A stretch of 64,000 nucleotides of DNA from Planctomycetota bacterium. Its GTDB lineage: Bacteria > Planctomycetota > B15-G4. The position numbers and the translations under genes were made by a program. Of this stretch, positions 36,752 to 44,990 are shown one piece after another. The DNA is taken from NCBI GenBank assembly GCA_029259745.1, contig JAJDEO010000024.1, positions 124,001-188,000 on the forward strand, written 5' to 3'. Each line of letters opens with the position of its first letter. The stretch's first letter is position 1. The notes below the pieces were generated by a model. It saw only the letters and a list, made by a program, of their open reading frames with translations. It was not told the DNA's origin and did no database searches.

Positions 36752-36972
36752 GAAAGTGGGCATAACCGGCCCTTGAGGACGGATCGCGACCCTCCGCGCC
36801 GCCGCGTGGCCACATCGAGACACCCGTCCCGGATGTTCGACACTTGCAGAGATGCGCAAACCGCACCTAACATCCATCGGTCTTGGTGCATCAGTCATCC
36901 TCTCTCGACGCCGCTGGGCGGGCAGCGACCCGGCGTCCGAGCGCCCGTATCCCGCTGCCTCGGAGGGTCGCG
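36752..36972. other. Divergent intergenic region
   Basis: 221 bp between the broken lipoprotein (minus) and the lamin-tail exoprotein (plus). It ends with a clear GGAGG (36962-36966) placed for the exoprotein ATG at 36973. No other distinct element seen. Confidence 0.5.
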
Positions 36973-38727
36973 ATGCGACTTCTTTCCATCCTTGGTGTTG
37001 CCGCTCTCACGAGCGCCGCCTTCGCACAAACACCTCAACGCGTCGACGTCGAGAACATCACGCACGTCGGTGTCTACCACGTGGCAACGAACACGATCAC
37101 ACCGGCGTCGCAGTTCGAAGGCACGCCGGCTCTCGTCTTCGACAACACGGCGTTCGCTGGCTCGTTCTTCGCGCCGGGCCCCGGCACGAAGAACCTCGAC
37201 TGGGCCGACCTCTCGGCCGTCGGCCAGAACGAGCTCACCGAGTTCGTCCTCGGCTACGCCACGTCGGAACTCGGCACCGTCGACGTCAACGTCGAGTTCC
37301 GCTCCGGCACGGCCGGCTTCAGCGTGCAGGGCGCGCTCGAAGCCGCCTTCAGCCTGACCGGTCTGCCCGGCTCCGTCTCGGGTGGTCCCGAGGCCTTCGC
37401 CGTCACGGTCGACCTGACGGGCGCCGAGTTCGTCCTTCCCGACGGTGACTTCGGCTACTCCTTCGAAGCCCTCGACTCGACGACGGGCCCGCTGCTCGTC
37501 GGCCCGCCGAACCCGGCCGGTGTCGAAGACGCGTGGGACATCTACGACCTCGCCGACACCTACCTCGGTACGAGCTTCTTCGGTGGCACGCCGCTCGCGT
37601 CGTTCTACCTCACGCTCACGGGCCAGCAGCCCGCGCTCGAGCCGACGGCTCCCGCGCGCCTGCTGCTCAGTGAGTTCGCGGTGACGCCGACGGACGGTGA
37701 GTTCGTCGAGATCTTCAACCCGAACAGCTACCCGGTCGACCTCACGGACGTGTACCTCACGGACGGGACGTTCGCCGGCGGCAACACGTACTACTACCAG
37801 ATCGTCGAAGGTGGCGGCGGTGGCGGTGGCTTCGGCGACTTCTACGCACGCTTCCCGGCCGGCGCCTCGATCGGCCCGGGCGAGTACCAGACCGTCGCGC
37901 TGAACGGCTCGATCGCGTTCCTCGCGACCTTCGGTGTCCTGCCCACCTACGAGACGGCCGAAGACGACATCGTCCCGGATGCGATCCCGGAGATGCTCGA
38001 AGCCACGCCGGGTTCGCTCGGCACCGACTTCCAGGGTGGCCTGACGAACTTCGGTGAAGTCGTCGTGCTCCTCTACTGGGATGGCGAAAGCGACCTCGTG
38101 CAGGATCTCGACTACGTCGTCTACGGCGACAAGGTCGAGGCCATCGACAAGACGGGCGTCGCGATCGACGGTCCGGACGTCGACACCGACACGAGCACCT
38201 ACGCCGACGACACGGCGATCATCGATCAGGATGGCGCCGTCGCCGGTGCAACGGGCGGTCACGCCGGTGGCAACTCGTGGCAGCGTCAGCACCTCTCGGA
38301 AGGCTCGGAGATCCGCACGGGCGGAAACGGTGTGACGGGCAACGACGAAATGTCCGAGAACGTGTCGTTCACGTGGGTCGACGATGTCGCCACGCCGAAC
38401 GCTCCTGCGGCCGGCGCCGTCTCGGTGCGTCTTGCTCCGGGTTCGCTCGGTCGCAACACGGTCGAGCTGCGCAACGCGACGCCGGACACGCTCGTGTTCT
38501 TCGTCGCGAGCCTGGCCGAAGGTCTTGTCACGACGAACAAGTGCCCGGGCGAAGGCCTCGGCCTTGATCTCGGCGCGTTCTTGATCGAAGCGATCACGAC
38601 GGATGCAAGCGGCAACGTCGACATCCCGGTCGTGCTGATGCCCGAAGCCGGTGACATCGAAGTGCTCCTTCAGGTCGTCGACCTCGAAGGCTGCATCTGG
38701 AGCAACGTCAACGCGACCAACCTCTGA
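36973..38727 (+). CDS. Secreted protein with lamin-tail-type domain and C-terminal beta module
   Basis: 584 residues from ATG 36973, supported by GGAGG upstream. A signal peptide (AAFAQT) is followed by an N-terminal beta-rich domain of about 200 residues with no match that I recognise. Around 235-430 comes a lamin-tail (LTD) domain: LLLSEFAVTPTDGEFVEIFNPNSYPVDLTDVYLTDG is its diagnostic opening, with long loops including a run of seven glycines. The last 100 residues (VELRNATPDTLVFFVASL to GCIWSNVNATNL) resemble the tail module of other exported proteins here. LTD domains in bacteria are found on exported nucleases and surface proteins; no catalytic motif is visible. A textbook terminator follows. 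Confidence 0.85.
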   Translation: MRLLSILGVAALTSAAFAQTPQRVDVENITHVGVYHVATNTITPASQFEGTPALVFDNTAFAGSFFAPGPGTKNLDWADLSAVGQNELTEFVLGYATSELGTVDVNVEFRSGTAGFSVQGALEAAFSLTGLPGSVSGGPEAFAVTVDLTGAEFVLPDGDFGYSFEALDSTTGPLLVGPPNPAGVEDAWDIYDLADTYLGTSFFGGTPLASFYLTLTGQQPALEPTAPARLLLSEFAVTPTDGEFVEIFNPNSYPVDLTDVYLTDGTFAGGNTYYYQIVEGGGGGGGFGDFYARFPAGASIGPGEYQTVALNGSIAFLATFGVLPTYETAEDDIVPDAIPEMLEATPGSLGTDFQGGLTNFGEVVVLLYWDGESDLVQDLDYVVYGDKVEAIDKTGVAIDGPDVDTDTSTYADDTAIIDQDGAVAGATGGHAGGNSWQRQHLSEGSEIRTGGNGVTGNDEMSENVSFTWVDDVATPNAPAAGAVSVRLAPGSLGRNTVELRNATPDTLVFFVASLAEGLVTTNKCPGEGLGLDLGAFLIEAITTDASGNVDIPVVLMPEAGDIEVLLQVVDLEGCIWSNVNATNL

Positions 38728-38769
38728 TCGCAACGACGACGCGACGTCATCCCTGACGCCGCGATGATG

Positions 38770-38808
38770 ACGAGCCCCGTCGGTTTCGCACCGGCGGGGC
38801 TCGTTTCA
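38770..38808 (+). terminator. Rho-independent terminator after the lamin-tail gene
   Basis: A 15-bp stem with one G-U pair (38770-38784 with 38790-38804), loop TTCGC, followed by TTCATTCC. It lies between convergent genes (stop of the exoprotein at 38727 and of the histidine kinase at 38814) and probably serves both. Confidence 0.85.
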
Positions 38809-38813
38809 TTCCA

Positions 38814-40742
38814 TCAGGCCGGCGCAAACGCGCGCGTCGGGTTCGCGCCGTTCGCATCGGACGCCGTCGCCTGGTGGTCTTCACTCTTCGCGATCGAGAA
38901 GAAGAACGTGGCGCCGAAGCCCTCGCGCGATTCAACCCACACCTCACCACCATGACGCTCGACAACCCGGCGACACACCGCGAGGCCGATCCCCGTGCCC
39001 TCGTACTCGTCGCGGGCGTGGAGGCGTTGGAACACCGTGAAGATCCGCTCGGTGTGATCGGGATCGATGCCGATTCCGTTGTCGCGCACCCAGAGCACCC
39101 AGCGCGTCGACTCTTCGCGCCCGCCGACATGTATCTCGGGTGGCACGTCGCCGCGGAACTTCAGCGCGTTGCCGAGCAGGTTCTGTAGGACCTGCACGAG
39201 CTGGCCGTGGTCGGCCACGATCGTCGGCATCTGCTCGTGAATGATCGTCGCACCACTCTCTTCGATCGCGGCCCGGAGATTCGCGCAGGCTACGTCGACG
39301 ACGTCGGCGAGCTCGATCATGACGGGGCGACGCTCGGCGCGTCCGACGCGCGAATAGGCGAGGAGGTCGTCGATCAGCGCCTTCATGCGTACGGTGCCGT
39401 CGACGGCGAAGTCGATGTATTCGCGCGCTGCTCCGTCGAGTTGGTCCGCGTAGCGCATCTCGAGCAACTGGACGTAGCTCGCGACCATGCGCAGCGGTTC
39501 CTGGAGATCGTGCGACGCGACGTACGCGAACTGCTGAAGCTCGGCGTTGCTGCGCTGCGTGTCTTCGAGCAACTTCGCTGTTTCGTCGTTCTTGCCCTTG
39601 AAGACCGCCGCGGCGCGCGTCATCGCACCGATCTCATCACGGCGCTCGCGGCTCGGGATGGCGACGTCGCGGTTGCCGGCCGCGAGTTCACGGAACGTCG
39701 TCGCGATGGCGTGCAGCGGCTTCACGACGATCTTCGTGATGACGGTCGACGCCGTCAGCCCCGCGATGATCGTCACGATCGAGACCCAGAGGCTGAGATT
39801 CTCGAACCAGCGCTGCGACGCGAGAATGCTCGCGTACGACGCATCGAGCTGCTCGCTCTGGCGCTCGCGGACGCGGTTGGAGAGACGCAGGAGTTCGACC
39901 GTCTCGCCCGCGATCACGACGTTGCCGAGGTGGAGATAGCCGCGCGTGCGGCGGATGAGTTCGTGGAGGAGCTTCTCGTAGTCGCGGAACAACGCCGCGA
40001 GTTCGTCGAACTCGACCGGCTGATCCGACGTCGCGCGCACGCCCAAGAGGCGCTGGCAGGACTCGAGCCGCGCGATCGCCGACTTCACGGACGCATAGTC
40101 GAGGCGGTGGACATACTCGAGAACCTCGGCACGCGCGTTGAGGTACTCCCGCTCGAGTCGGCTTGCCAGCAGCGACATGCGGCGGTCACGCTGCTGCGAG
40201 GCTGTCTCTTCCAACGCGCCGAGCGCGGCGGCGGCCCGTGCTCCGGCATTCACGAGCAGCGTGTTCAAGAGATGATCGCGGCGTGTGCGATCGTCTTCCG
40301 CGAGCGCGAACTCGTCCTCGTAGCGCGCGAGCACGGCGCCCATCGCAACGAGGTCAGGGTTGTTGATGCCGCTCGCCGTCGCGGTCGTGATCCGGACGCG
40401 CAGCTCGTCATGGAGACTCGAGACACGTTCACCGAGCGACCCATGTCCCGCGAACATGTACAGCAGGACATGCTGCTGCAACTCGCGGACGAGCCGGTCG
40501 ATGACCACCATCTCCTCGTTCACGTGACGATCGCGATCGATCAGTTCAAGATTGCCGCGCGCGTTACTGATCCCCACGTGACCGACCGCGGCGACAGCGA
40601 TGTGGAGCGCGAGAACGACTGCGAAACCGAACGCGATCTTCGTGCCCAGACCACTGAACGCGCGCCGTGGTAGCCGCAGGCGAACCTTGATGCGGTCGAA
40701 GCGCCGTCGCATGAGCATCGACCTATGCCGTGAGGAACTCAT
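38814..40742 (-). CDS. Membrane sensor histidine kinase
   Basis: 642 residues. Transmembrane helices lie at about 33-55 and 317-340, enclosing a helical periplasmic sensor region of about 260 residues that I cannot assign. A HAMP domain follows (about 340-390), then a short coiled coil. The HisKA domain has the phosphorylated His411 in YVASHDLQEPLR, and the ATPase has the N box (QNLLGNALKFRG), G1 box (VRDNGIGID) and G2 box (EGTGIGLAVC). The kinase core belongs to the phytochrome-like HPK group. The ATG at 40742 overlaps the end of the solute-binding gene by 20 nt; ATG 40718 is an alternative. It is the last gene of a response regulator - binding protein - kinase operon, implying that the binding protein presents a ligand to this sensor. 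Confidence 0.93.
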   Translation of the reverse strand: MSSSRHRSMLMRRRFDRIKVRLRLPRRAFSGLGTKIAFGFAVVLALHIAVAAVGHVGISNARGNLELIDRDRHVNEEMVVIDRLVRELQQHVLLYMFAGHGSLGERVSSLHDELRVRITTATASGINNPDLVAMGAVLARYEDEFALAEDDRTRRDHLLNTLLVNAGARAAAALGALEETASQQRDRRMSLLASRLEREYLNARAEVLEYVHRLDYASVKSAIARLESCQRLLGVRATSDQPVEFDELAALFRDYEKLLHELIRRTRGYLHLGNVVIAGETVELLRLSNRVRERQSEQLDASYASILASQRWFENLSLWVSIVTIIAGLTASTVITKIVVKPLHAIATTFRELAAGNRDVAIPSRERRDEIGAMTRAAAVFKGKNDETAKLLEDTQRSNAELQQFAYVASHDLQEPLRMVASYVQLLEMRYADQLDGAAREYIDFAVDGTVRMKALIDDLLAYSRVGRAERRPVMIELADVVDVACANLRAAIEESGATIIHEQMPTIVADHGQLVQVLQNLLGNALKFRGDVPPEIHVGGREESTRWVLWVRDNGIGIDPDHTERIFTVFQRLHARDEYEGTGIGLAVCRRVVERHGGEVWVESREGFGATFFFSIAKSEDHQATASDANGANPTRAFAPA

Positions 40743-41982
40743 ACCACTTCACCATGCTGTACTCGTAGGTATCCATCACGGTGTTCCACACGGCCACACG
40801 CGAGAAGCGGCTGAGGTAACTCCCTCCGCGACGCAGCGAACCGGCCGACACACCCGTGCCGCCTTCCACGCCCGGAAGATGCGACCGTGCCACCTGGCCT
40901 TCGTACCAGTAGTCCCATTCATCGGCGCTCAGGTAGCGACGCGCGGGCTCGGCGACCGACATGTAGTAGCCCTGGCGCGCCATCACCGCGCCGGGCCAAC
41001 CCGACAACCACCAGTTCATGTAGCGATAGGCAGCGTCTTCGGTCTCTTCGCTCACCATCGAGGAGAGACACATCACGCCGTGCCAGGCTCGGTAGCCTTC
41101 CTTCGGTGCCGCGTAGTTGACGGCGTGCCCGGCGCTTCGCAGTGCGGACACGCCGGGAGAGAACAAACTCTCGATGACGACTTCGCCACTCTTCATCAGG
41201 GCGACCGACTGCGGCACCGACTGCCACGCCCCGTAGAAGTGTCCGTCGCGCTTCTTCGCGACGAGCAGGTCGAAGAGCGCATCGAGCTCGGAGCGCGTCA
41301 TCGCGCCGATGTCGGCGATCTCGACGAGCCCACTGGCGCGCGCTGCAAGAGCCGCGTCGAAGAGACCGATCGTCGGCTCGTTCACCAGAGCGACGCGACC
41401 GTGCCAGCGGTCGTCGAGCATCCAGGCCCAGCTCTCCGTGCCGTACGGCGTGCCCTCGGGCACGACGCTCGACGAGTAGCCGAACGAGTCGACGTTGTGC
41501 ACGTACGGCAGATAGCTCACGCGCGAACTCACCGTCTTGCCGAGCGTACCGTTGGGTTGCACATAGAGAACCTTGTGCGGTGCATCGCCGCGTCCGATCG
41601 GCGCCGAGGGCACGACCCGGCCCTTCTTCGAGACGTCGTTGATCTTCGACCAGCGCTCGATACGCGTGGTGTCGACGGCGCGAATCGCCTCCGCTTGCCA
41701 GAGCAGCGGGATGGTGTTCGACCACTGCTCGAAGAGGTCGAAACTCTCCGGTCGTGTCGAGGCCTGTTGGAGGACGGCCGCGCTCCCGCCGGGCGCGAAG
41801 ACGAGTTCGATTCCGAGGTCGCGCTCGGCGCGTTGGCGGATCTGTTCTTGGAGCGTGACGTGCGTTCCGAGCACGCGCAGCACGGGGCGACGCTTGGCAT
41901 GGAACCACGGCCCGCGCGCAGCTGGCAGCAGCGCTGCGGCCGCAATGCCGCCGAGCGCAGCGCGCCTGGACGGTTGCGTCAT
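40723..41982 (-). CDS. Tat-exported extracellular solute-binding protein (PotD-like)
   Basis: 419 residues with a twin-arginine signal (PSRRAALGGIAAAALLPAARG). The mature protein has the layout of family 1 ABC binding proteins: VLRVLGTHVTLQEQI first strand, an early PESFDLFEQWSN, and late GYRAWHGVMCLSS and RYMNWWLSGWPGAV, most like polyamine and iron-type (PotD/FbpA) binders. No permease or ATPase gene is adjacent. Instead the gene is coupled on both sides: its ATG overlaps the response-regulator stop by 4 nt, and the histidine-kinase start lies 20 bp inside its 3' end. The most economical reading is a periplasmic ligand receptor for the kinase rather than a transport component. Ligand unknown. 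Confidence 0.85.
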   Translation of the reverse strand: MTQPSRRAALGGIAAAALLPAARGPWFHAKRRPVLRVLGTHVTLQEQIRQRAERDLGIELVFAPGGSAAVLQQASTRPESFDLFEQWSNTIPLLWQAEAIRAVDTTRIERWSKINDVSKKGRVVPSAPIGRGDAPHKVLYVQPNGTLGKTVSSRVSYLPYVHNVDSFGYSSSVVPEGTPYGTESWAWMLDDRWHGRVALVNEPTIGLFDAALAARASGLVEIADIGAMTRSELDALFDLLVAKKRDGHFYGAWQSVPQSVALMKSGEVVIESLFSPGVSALRSAGHAVNYAAPKEGYRAWHGVMCLSSMVSEETEDAAYRYMNWWLSGWPGAVMARQGYYMSVAEPARRYLSADEWDYWYEGQVARSHLPGVEGGTGVSAGSLRRGGSYLSRFSRVAVWNTVMDTYEYSMVKWYEFLTA

Positions 41983-42431
41983 GAGCTCGGGCCTCGCTTC
42001 GGGACGACGGGAAGGTGCGAGGCGCCGAGCCAGTAGTCCTCGATCGCACGGACGACGTCGAAGAATGCCGAGAGGTCGACGGGCTTGTTGATGAAGGAGT
42101 TGGCCTGCAGCCGGTAGCTCTCGCTGATGTCGCGATCCGACGTGGACGTCGTCAGCACGACGATCGGGATCGCACGCAGGTCCGGGTCCGACTTGACCTC
42201 TGCCAGCACTTCGTGTCCGTTCATGCGCGGCATGTTCAGGTCGAGGAGGATGAGGTCGGGGCGCGGGGCGTCCTCGTAGCCGGGCTCACGGCGTAAGAAC
42301 GCCACGGCACGTTCACCGTCCGCCACGATGCTGAGACGATTCGGCGCCACCGACTCACTGAGCGCGACCTCCGTGAGACGCGCGTCACCCGGGTTGTCCT
42401 CGACGAGGAGAATCTCGATCGGTTCGCTCAT
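41979..42431 (-). CDS. Single-domain response regulator (Rcp1-type)
   Basis: 150 residues from ATG 42431; the frame extends upstream but without family similarity. A bare receiver domain: acidic pocket Glu11-Asp12, phosphoacceptor Asp64 in LLDLNMPRMNG, Thr in VVLTTS, and Lys116 in NKPVD. There is no output domain. This class (EILLVEDNPGDARLTEVAL) is the usual partner of phytochrome-like histidine kinases, matching the kinase two genes downstream. It opens the three-gene operon 42431-38814, so the phosphorelay partners are encoded around the binding protein. The output must be via protein interaction. Confidence 0.94.
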   Translation of the reverse strand: MSEPIEILLVEDNPGDARLTEVALSESVAPNRLSIVADGERAVAFLRREPGYEDAPRPDLILLDLNMPRMNGHEVLAEVKSDPDLRAIPIVVLTTSTSDRDISESYRLQANSFINKPVDLSAFFDVVRAIEDYWLGASHLPVVPKRGPSS

Positions 42432-42634
42432 GGCAGATCTCGACGCGAGAGCCCATCGACACCGACGGGAGTCGCTCGGGCGAAGGGAAGGAGGGTCGGC
42501 GGAGGCCGGAAAGACGTGCGTCTCGAAGTGATATATCGACCGATGCTGGGGGCGGGCTGGAGCCCCGCTCGCTGGAAGTCGCACGTCGCCAGCCGCCTGC
42601 GTGCTCGGTTCGTTCAGAGCCTGCTTGCCCCGCG

Positions 42635-43096
42635 TCAGTCGGACAGCGCCAGGCCCAGCCCATGCAAGCCGAACATCACGATCACGAGTGCGAACGCCGT
42701 GATCGGCCGCGGGGGGTCACACCAGGCATCGGGACGCGGACGACCCGCCCGCGCACGGACGACGTCGAAGAGTCCACGGAGCAGTCCCCCGGCCATCAAG
42801 AGACAGCACGGAATCACGCTGAGGAAGAACGCATTCGCGAGAACGTCCGTCGAACTCGTGCTCGTCCAGATCCCGACGAGCGAGGCGCCCGTCATGACGA
42901 CAACGGTCGCGACGGCCGCGAGGTAGCGATGCGAGGCGAGCGCGACGCCGCCCACGAACCACATCCCGAAGGCGGCCCCGGCGTAGACCGCCCCGCCCTG
43001 TTCGTCTCCAGCGTGATCCAGCAGACGCACCGACGCAGCCGTGAGCACGAATGCTCCGAGGGAACCGACCGCGACAGCGCGATCACCGGAGTTCAC
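42635..43096 (-). CDS. Small integral membrane protein of unknown function
   Basis: 153 residues, start GTG, with four predicted hydrophobic helices (about 8-25, 38-52, 60-78, 85-108) plus one at the C-terminus (ITAFALVIVMFGLHGLGLAL) and a basic loop (DVVRARAGRPRP). No family recognised. The start overlaps the stop of the upstream secreted protein gene (GTGA), so the two form a coupled pair. The 203-bp gap beyond its stop holds the promoter region of the response-regulator operon. Confidence 0.7.
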   Translation of the reverse strand: MNSGDRAVAVGSLGAFVLTAASVRLLDHAGDEQGGAVYAGAAFGMWFVGGVALASHRYLAAVATVVVMTGASLVGIWTSTSSTDVLANAFFLSVIPCCLLMAGGLLRGLFDVVRARAGRPRPDAWCDPPRPITAFALVIVMFGLHGLGLALSD

Positions 43097-43959
43097 TTCG
43101 CGCCGATCTCGCTCGTCCGCGCCCAGCGCTCGGCGAACGGCCGCACGACGTCGAGATACTCCCGTCGCGACTCCGCATCGGCACGCGCGGCCAACCCGGC
43201 GGCACGCGCCGACCCCGTGATCCGCGCGAGTCGCTTGCGAGCCTCCGTCAGGCCTTCGTCGGGGTGCGCGGCGATGACGTCGTAAATCGCGCGGCCGTAG
43301 CGCGTGCCGCCGTACTCGCCGATGAGGAAGACGAGCGACTCGAGGTCCTCGGCATCACGGAGCGTCGCGACGATGTCGACGAGCGCTGCCTTGCCCGCAG
43401 ACGAGAGGCGCATGCGCGGCGCTGACTCGCCGAGACGCGGTGTGTGTCCGGCACGTCGGAGCAACATCTGACGAACGGCGCCTTCTCGAAGATACGGATC
43501 CTTCGCCATGTCCAGGAAAAGCGCCTTGAGCTCATCGACGGGCATGTCATTGATACGCGGCGCGAGAGCGTGGAACGTGTCGATGCCGCGCCGCAGCGAG
43601 CGACGCTGCTCGCCGTTGTGTACGACGCGGAAGACGACATCGTTGCCGTTCGGGCGCGGGTCGACGAACGCGAAGACTTCGCGCGGCCTGCCGCTTGTCT
43701 CCTCCATTCGCCGGCCCAACCCGACCGCGAGCAGCGAACCGCGTTCAACGTCCCCGACGATCACCTCCTCGACGAGGAGATCCGCCACCCGCCCACCGAC
43801 GATGCAGCCACTCGTGCCGACAGCGATGTGTGCCTCATCGATCACCCCGCGCACGACGATCGCACGCTGACTCAACTCGACCAAGGTCGGACTGCCCGGC
43901 CCGGCGAGAACCGCCGCGGCGAGCAGGAGCGTGGCAAAGGCTATCGAGAGCGGCTTCAT
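43093..43959 (-). CDS. Secreted protein of unknown function
   Basis: 288 residues from ATG 43959, chosen because it opens a signal peptide (MKPLSIAFATLLLAAAVLAG). Further upstream the frame stays open but overlaps a transposon-like relic and is not credible. The N-terminal third (ELSQRAIVVRGVIDEAHIAV, then VEEVIVGDVERGSLLAV) resembles the beta-barrel-like opening of periplasmic proteins that handle heterologous metal or cell-wall cargo only in general shape. The C-terminal half is helical (HEAT-like turns). No motif allows a function. Coupled to the membrane protein gene downstream. Confidence 0.7.
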   Translation of the reverse strand: MKPLSIAFATLLLAAAVLAGPGSPTLVELSQRAIVVRGVIDEAHIAVGTSGCIVGGRVADLLVEEVIVGDVERGSLLAVGLGRRMEETSGRPREVFAFVDPRPNGNDVVFRVVHNGEQRRSLRRGIDTFHALAPRINDMPVDELKALFLDMAKDPYLREGAVRQMLLRRAGHTPRLGESAPRMRLSSAGKAALVDIVATLRDAEDLESLVFLIGEYGGTRYGRAIYDVIAAHPDEGLTEARKRLARITGSARAAGLAARADAESRREYLDVVRPFAERWARTSEIGAK

Positions 43960-44076
43960 CGTCCCCCATGATGCCCGACGCACGGCGAGCTGCCAGAGTT
44001 TCGCGCGCGCCGCGAGTTGGACGTCACCGCGAGACCCCGGACGCCATCCAAGGCCCGCGCTTCCCGGGTGGCGCTT

Positions 44077-44240
44077 CGAGCCCGTTGAAAAACTCATCCG
44101 GCACGCCGCTCGCGCCCGAGCGCGCCTGTGCGAGCGCGGGAGCACCTCGACGAATCCACCGATTCGCCTGCGTTCCTACACTGTCACAGGCACACTCGGT
44201 CAAGGACGTCGCACTCGGAGCAGTTCTTCAACAGGCTGCT
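44077..44240. mobile_element. Degenerate insertion-sequence or MITE remnant
   Basis: The left end contains CGTTGAAAAACTC (about 44083-44095) and the right end TTCTTCAACAGGCTGCT (44224-44240). As inverted repeats, 44079-44095 and 44221-44237 match at 14 of 17 positions. Ends of the form TTTTTCAACAGCCTG are common in several IS families. The 130 bp between carry no transposase. It lies between divergent genes and directly upstream of msrA. Confidence 0.45.
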
Positions 44241-44281
44241 ATCAGACCCAAGATCGACGCCGCCCCCTCGGATCCCTCATC

Positions 44282-44914
44282 ATGTCCGTCTTGCGCCTCT
44301 TCGCCCTCTGTGCCATCACCCTCATCGGGTGCTCGCGCCCTGTAAGCCCACCCACCGCCGCCACGATCGAGACGTCGATGTCGCCCCCCGAGTCATCCCA
44401 ACAAGAGATCGCCACGCTCGGCGCCGGTTGCTTCTGGTGCGTCGAGGCCGTCCTCCAGCAGGTCGACGGAGTCACCGCCCTGCGCTCCGGCTTCATGGGC
44501 GGACACACCGACAACCCGACGTACAAGGACATCTGCACGGGCACGACGGGCCACGCCGAGGTCGTCGAAGTGACGTTCGATCCGTCCGTGATCACGTATG
44601 AAGAGGTGCTGCGCTGGTTCTGGCAGCTGCACGACCCGACGACGCTCAACCGCCAAGGGAACGACGCCGGCACGCAGTACCGTTCCGCGATCTTCGTCCA
44701 CTCCGACGAGCAGCGCGCCATTGCCGAGGCGTCGCTGAAGCAGCACGACGCCACGGACATGTACGCCGACCCGATCGTCACCGAGATCACGGACGCGAGC
44801 GAGTTCTTCACGGCCGATGACTACCACCAGGACTACTACCAGCAGAACAAGAATCAGCCGTACTGCCACTTCGTGATCGCTCCGAAGCTCAAGAAGCTCG
44901 GACTCGATTCATGA
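44282..44914 (+). CDS. msrA: Peptide methionine sulfoxide reductase MsrA, lipoprotein
   Basis: 210 residues from ATG 44282, where a signal peptide and lipobox (LIGCSRP) begin; the upstream open frame is unrelated. The catalytic domain reduces methionine-S-sulfoxide: active-site GCFWCVEAVLQQ (Cys50), then SGFMGGHTDNPTYKDICTGTTGHAE, GTQYRSAIFVH, and the terminal FADDYHQDYYQ-like TADDYHQDYYQ. A C-terminal YCHFVIAPK carries a further Cys that could be the resolving residue. Being a lipoprotein, it repairs exported or membrane proteins. MsrB is not fused or adjacent. Fused family members are longer; this is the single-domain type. Confidence 0.97.
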   Translation: MSVLRLFALCAITLIGCSRPVSPPTAATIETSMSPPESSQQEIATLGAGCFWCVEAVLQQVDGVTALRSGFMGGHTDNPTYKDICTGTTGHAEVVEVTFDPSVITYEEVLRWFWQLHDPTTLNRQGNDAGTQYRSAIFVHSDEQRAIAEASLKQHDATDMYADPIVTEITDASEFFTADDYHQDYYQQNKNQPYCHFVIAPKLKKLGLDS

Positions 44915-44990
44915 GCGCAGCGACGTCGCCCTCGCTCTGAGGGGCGATGTTCGTTGATACTGGCGGCTCCCTCGGTGTGGAGTCCGTCGC

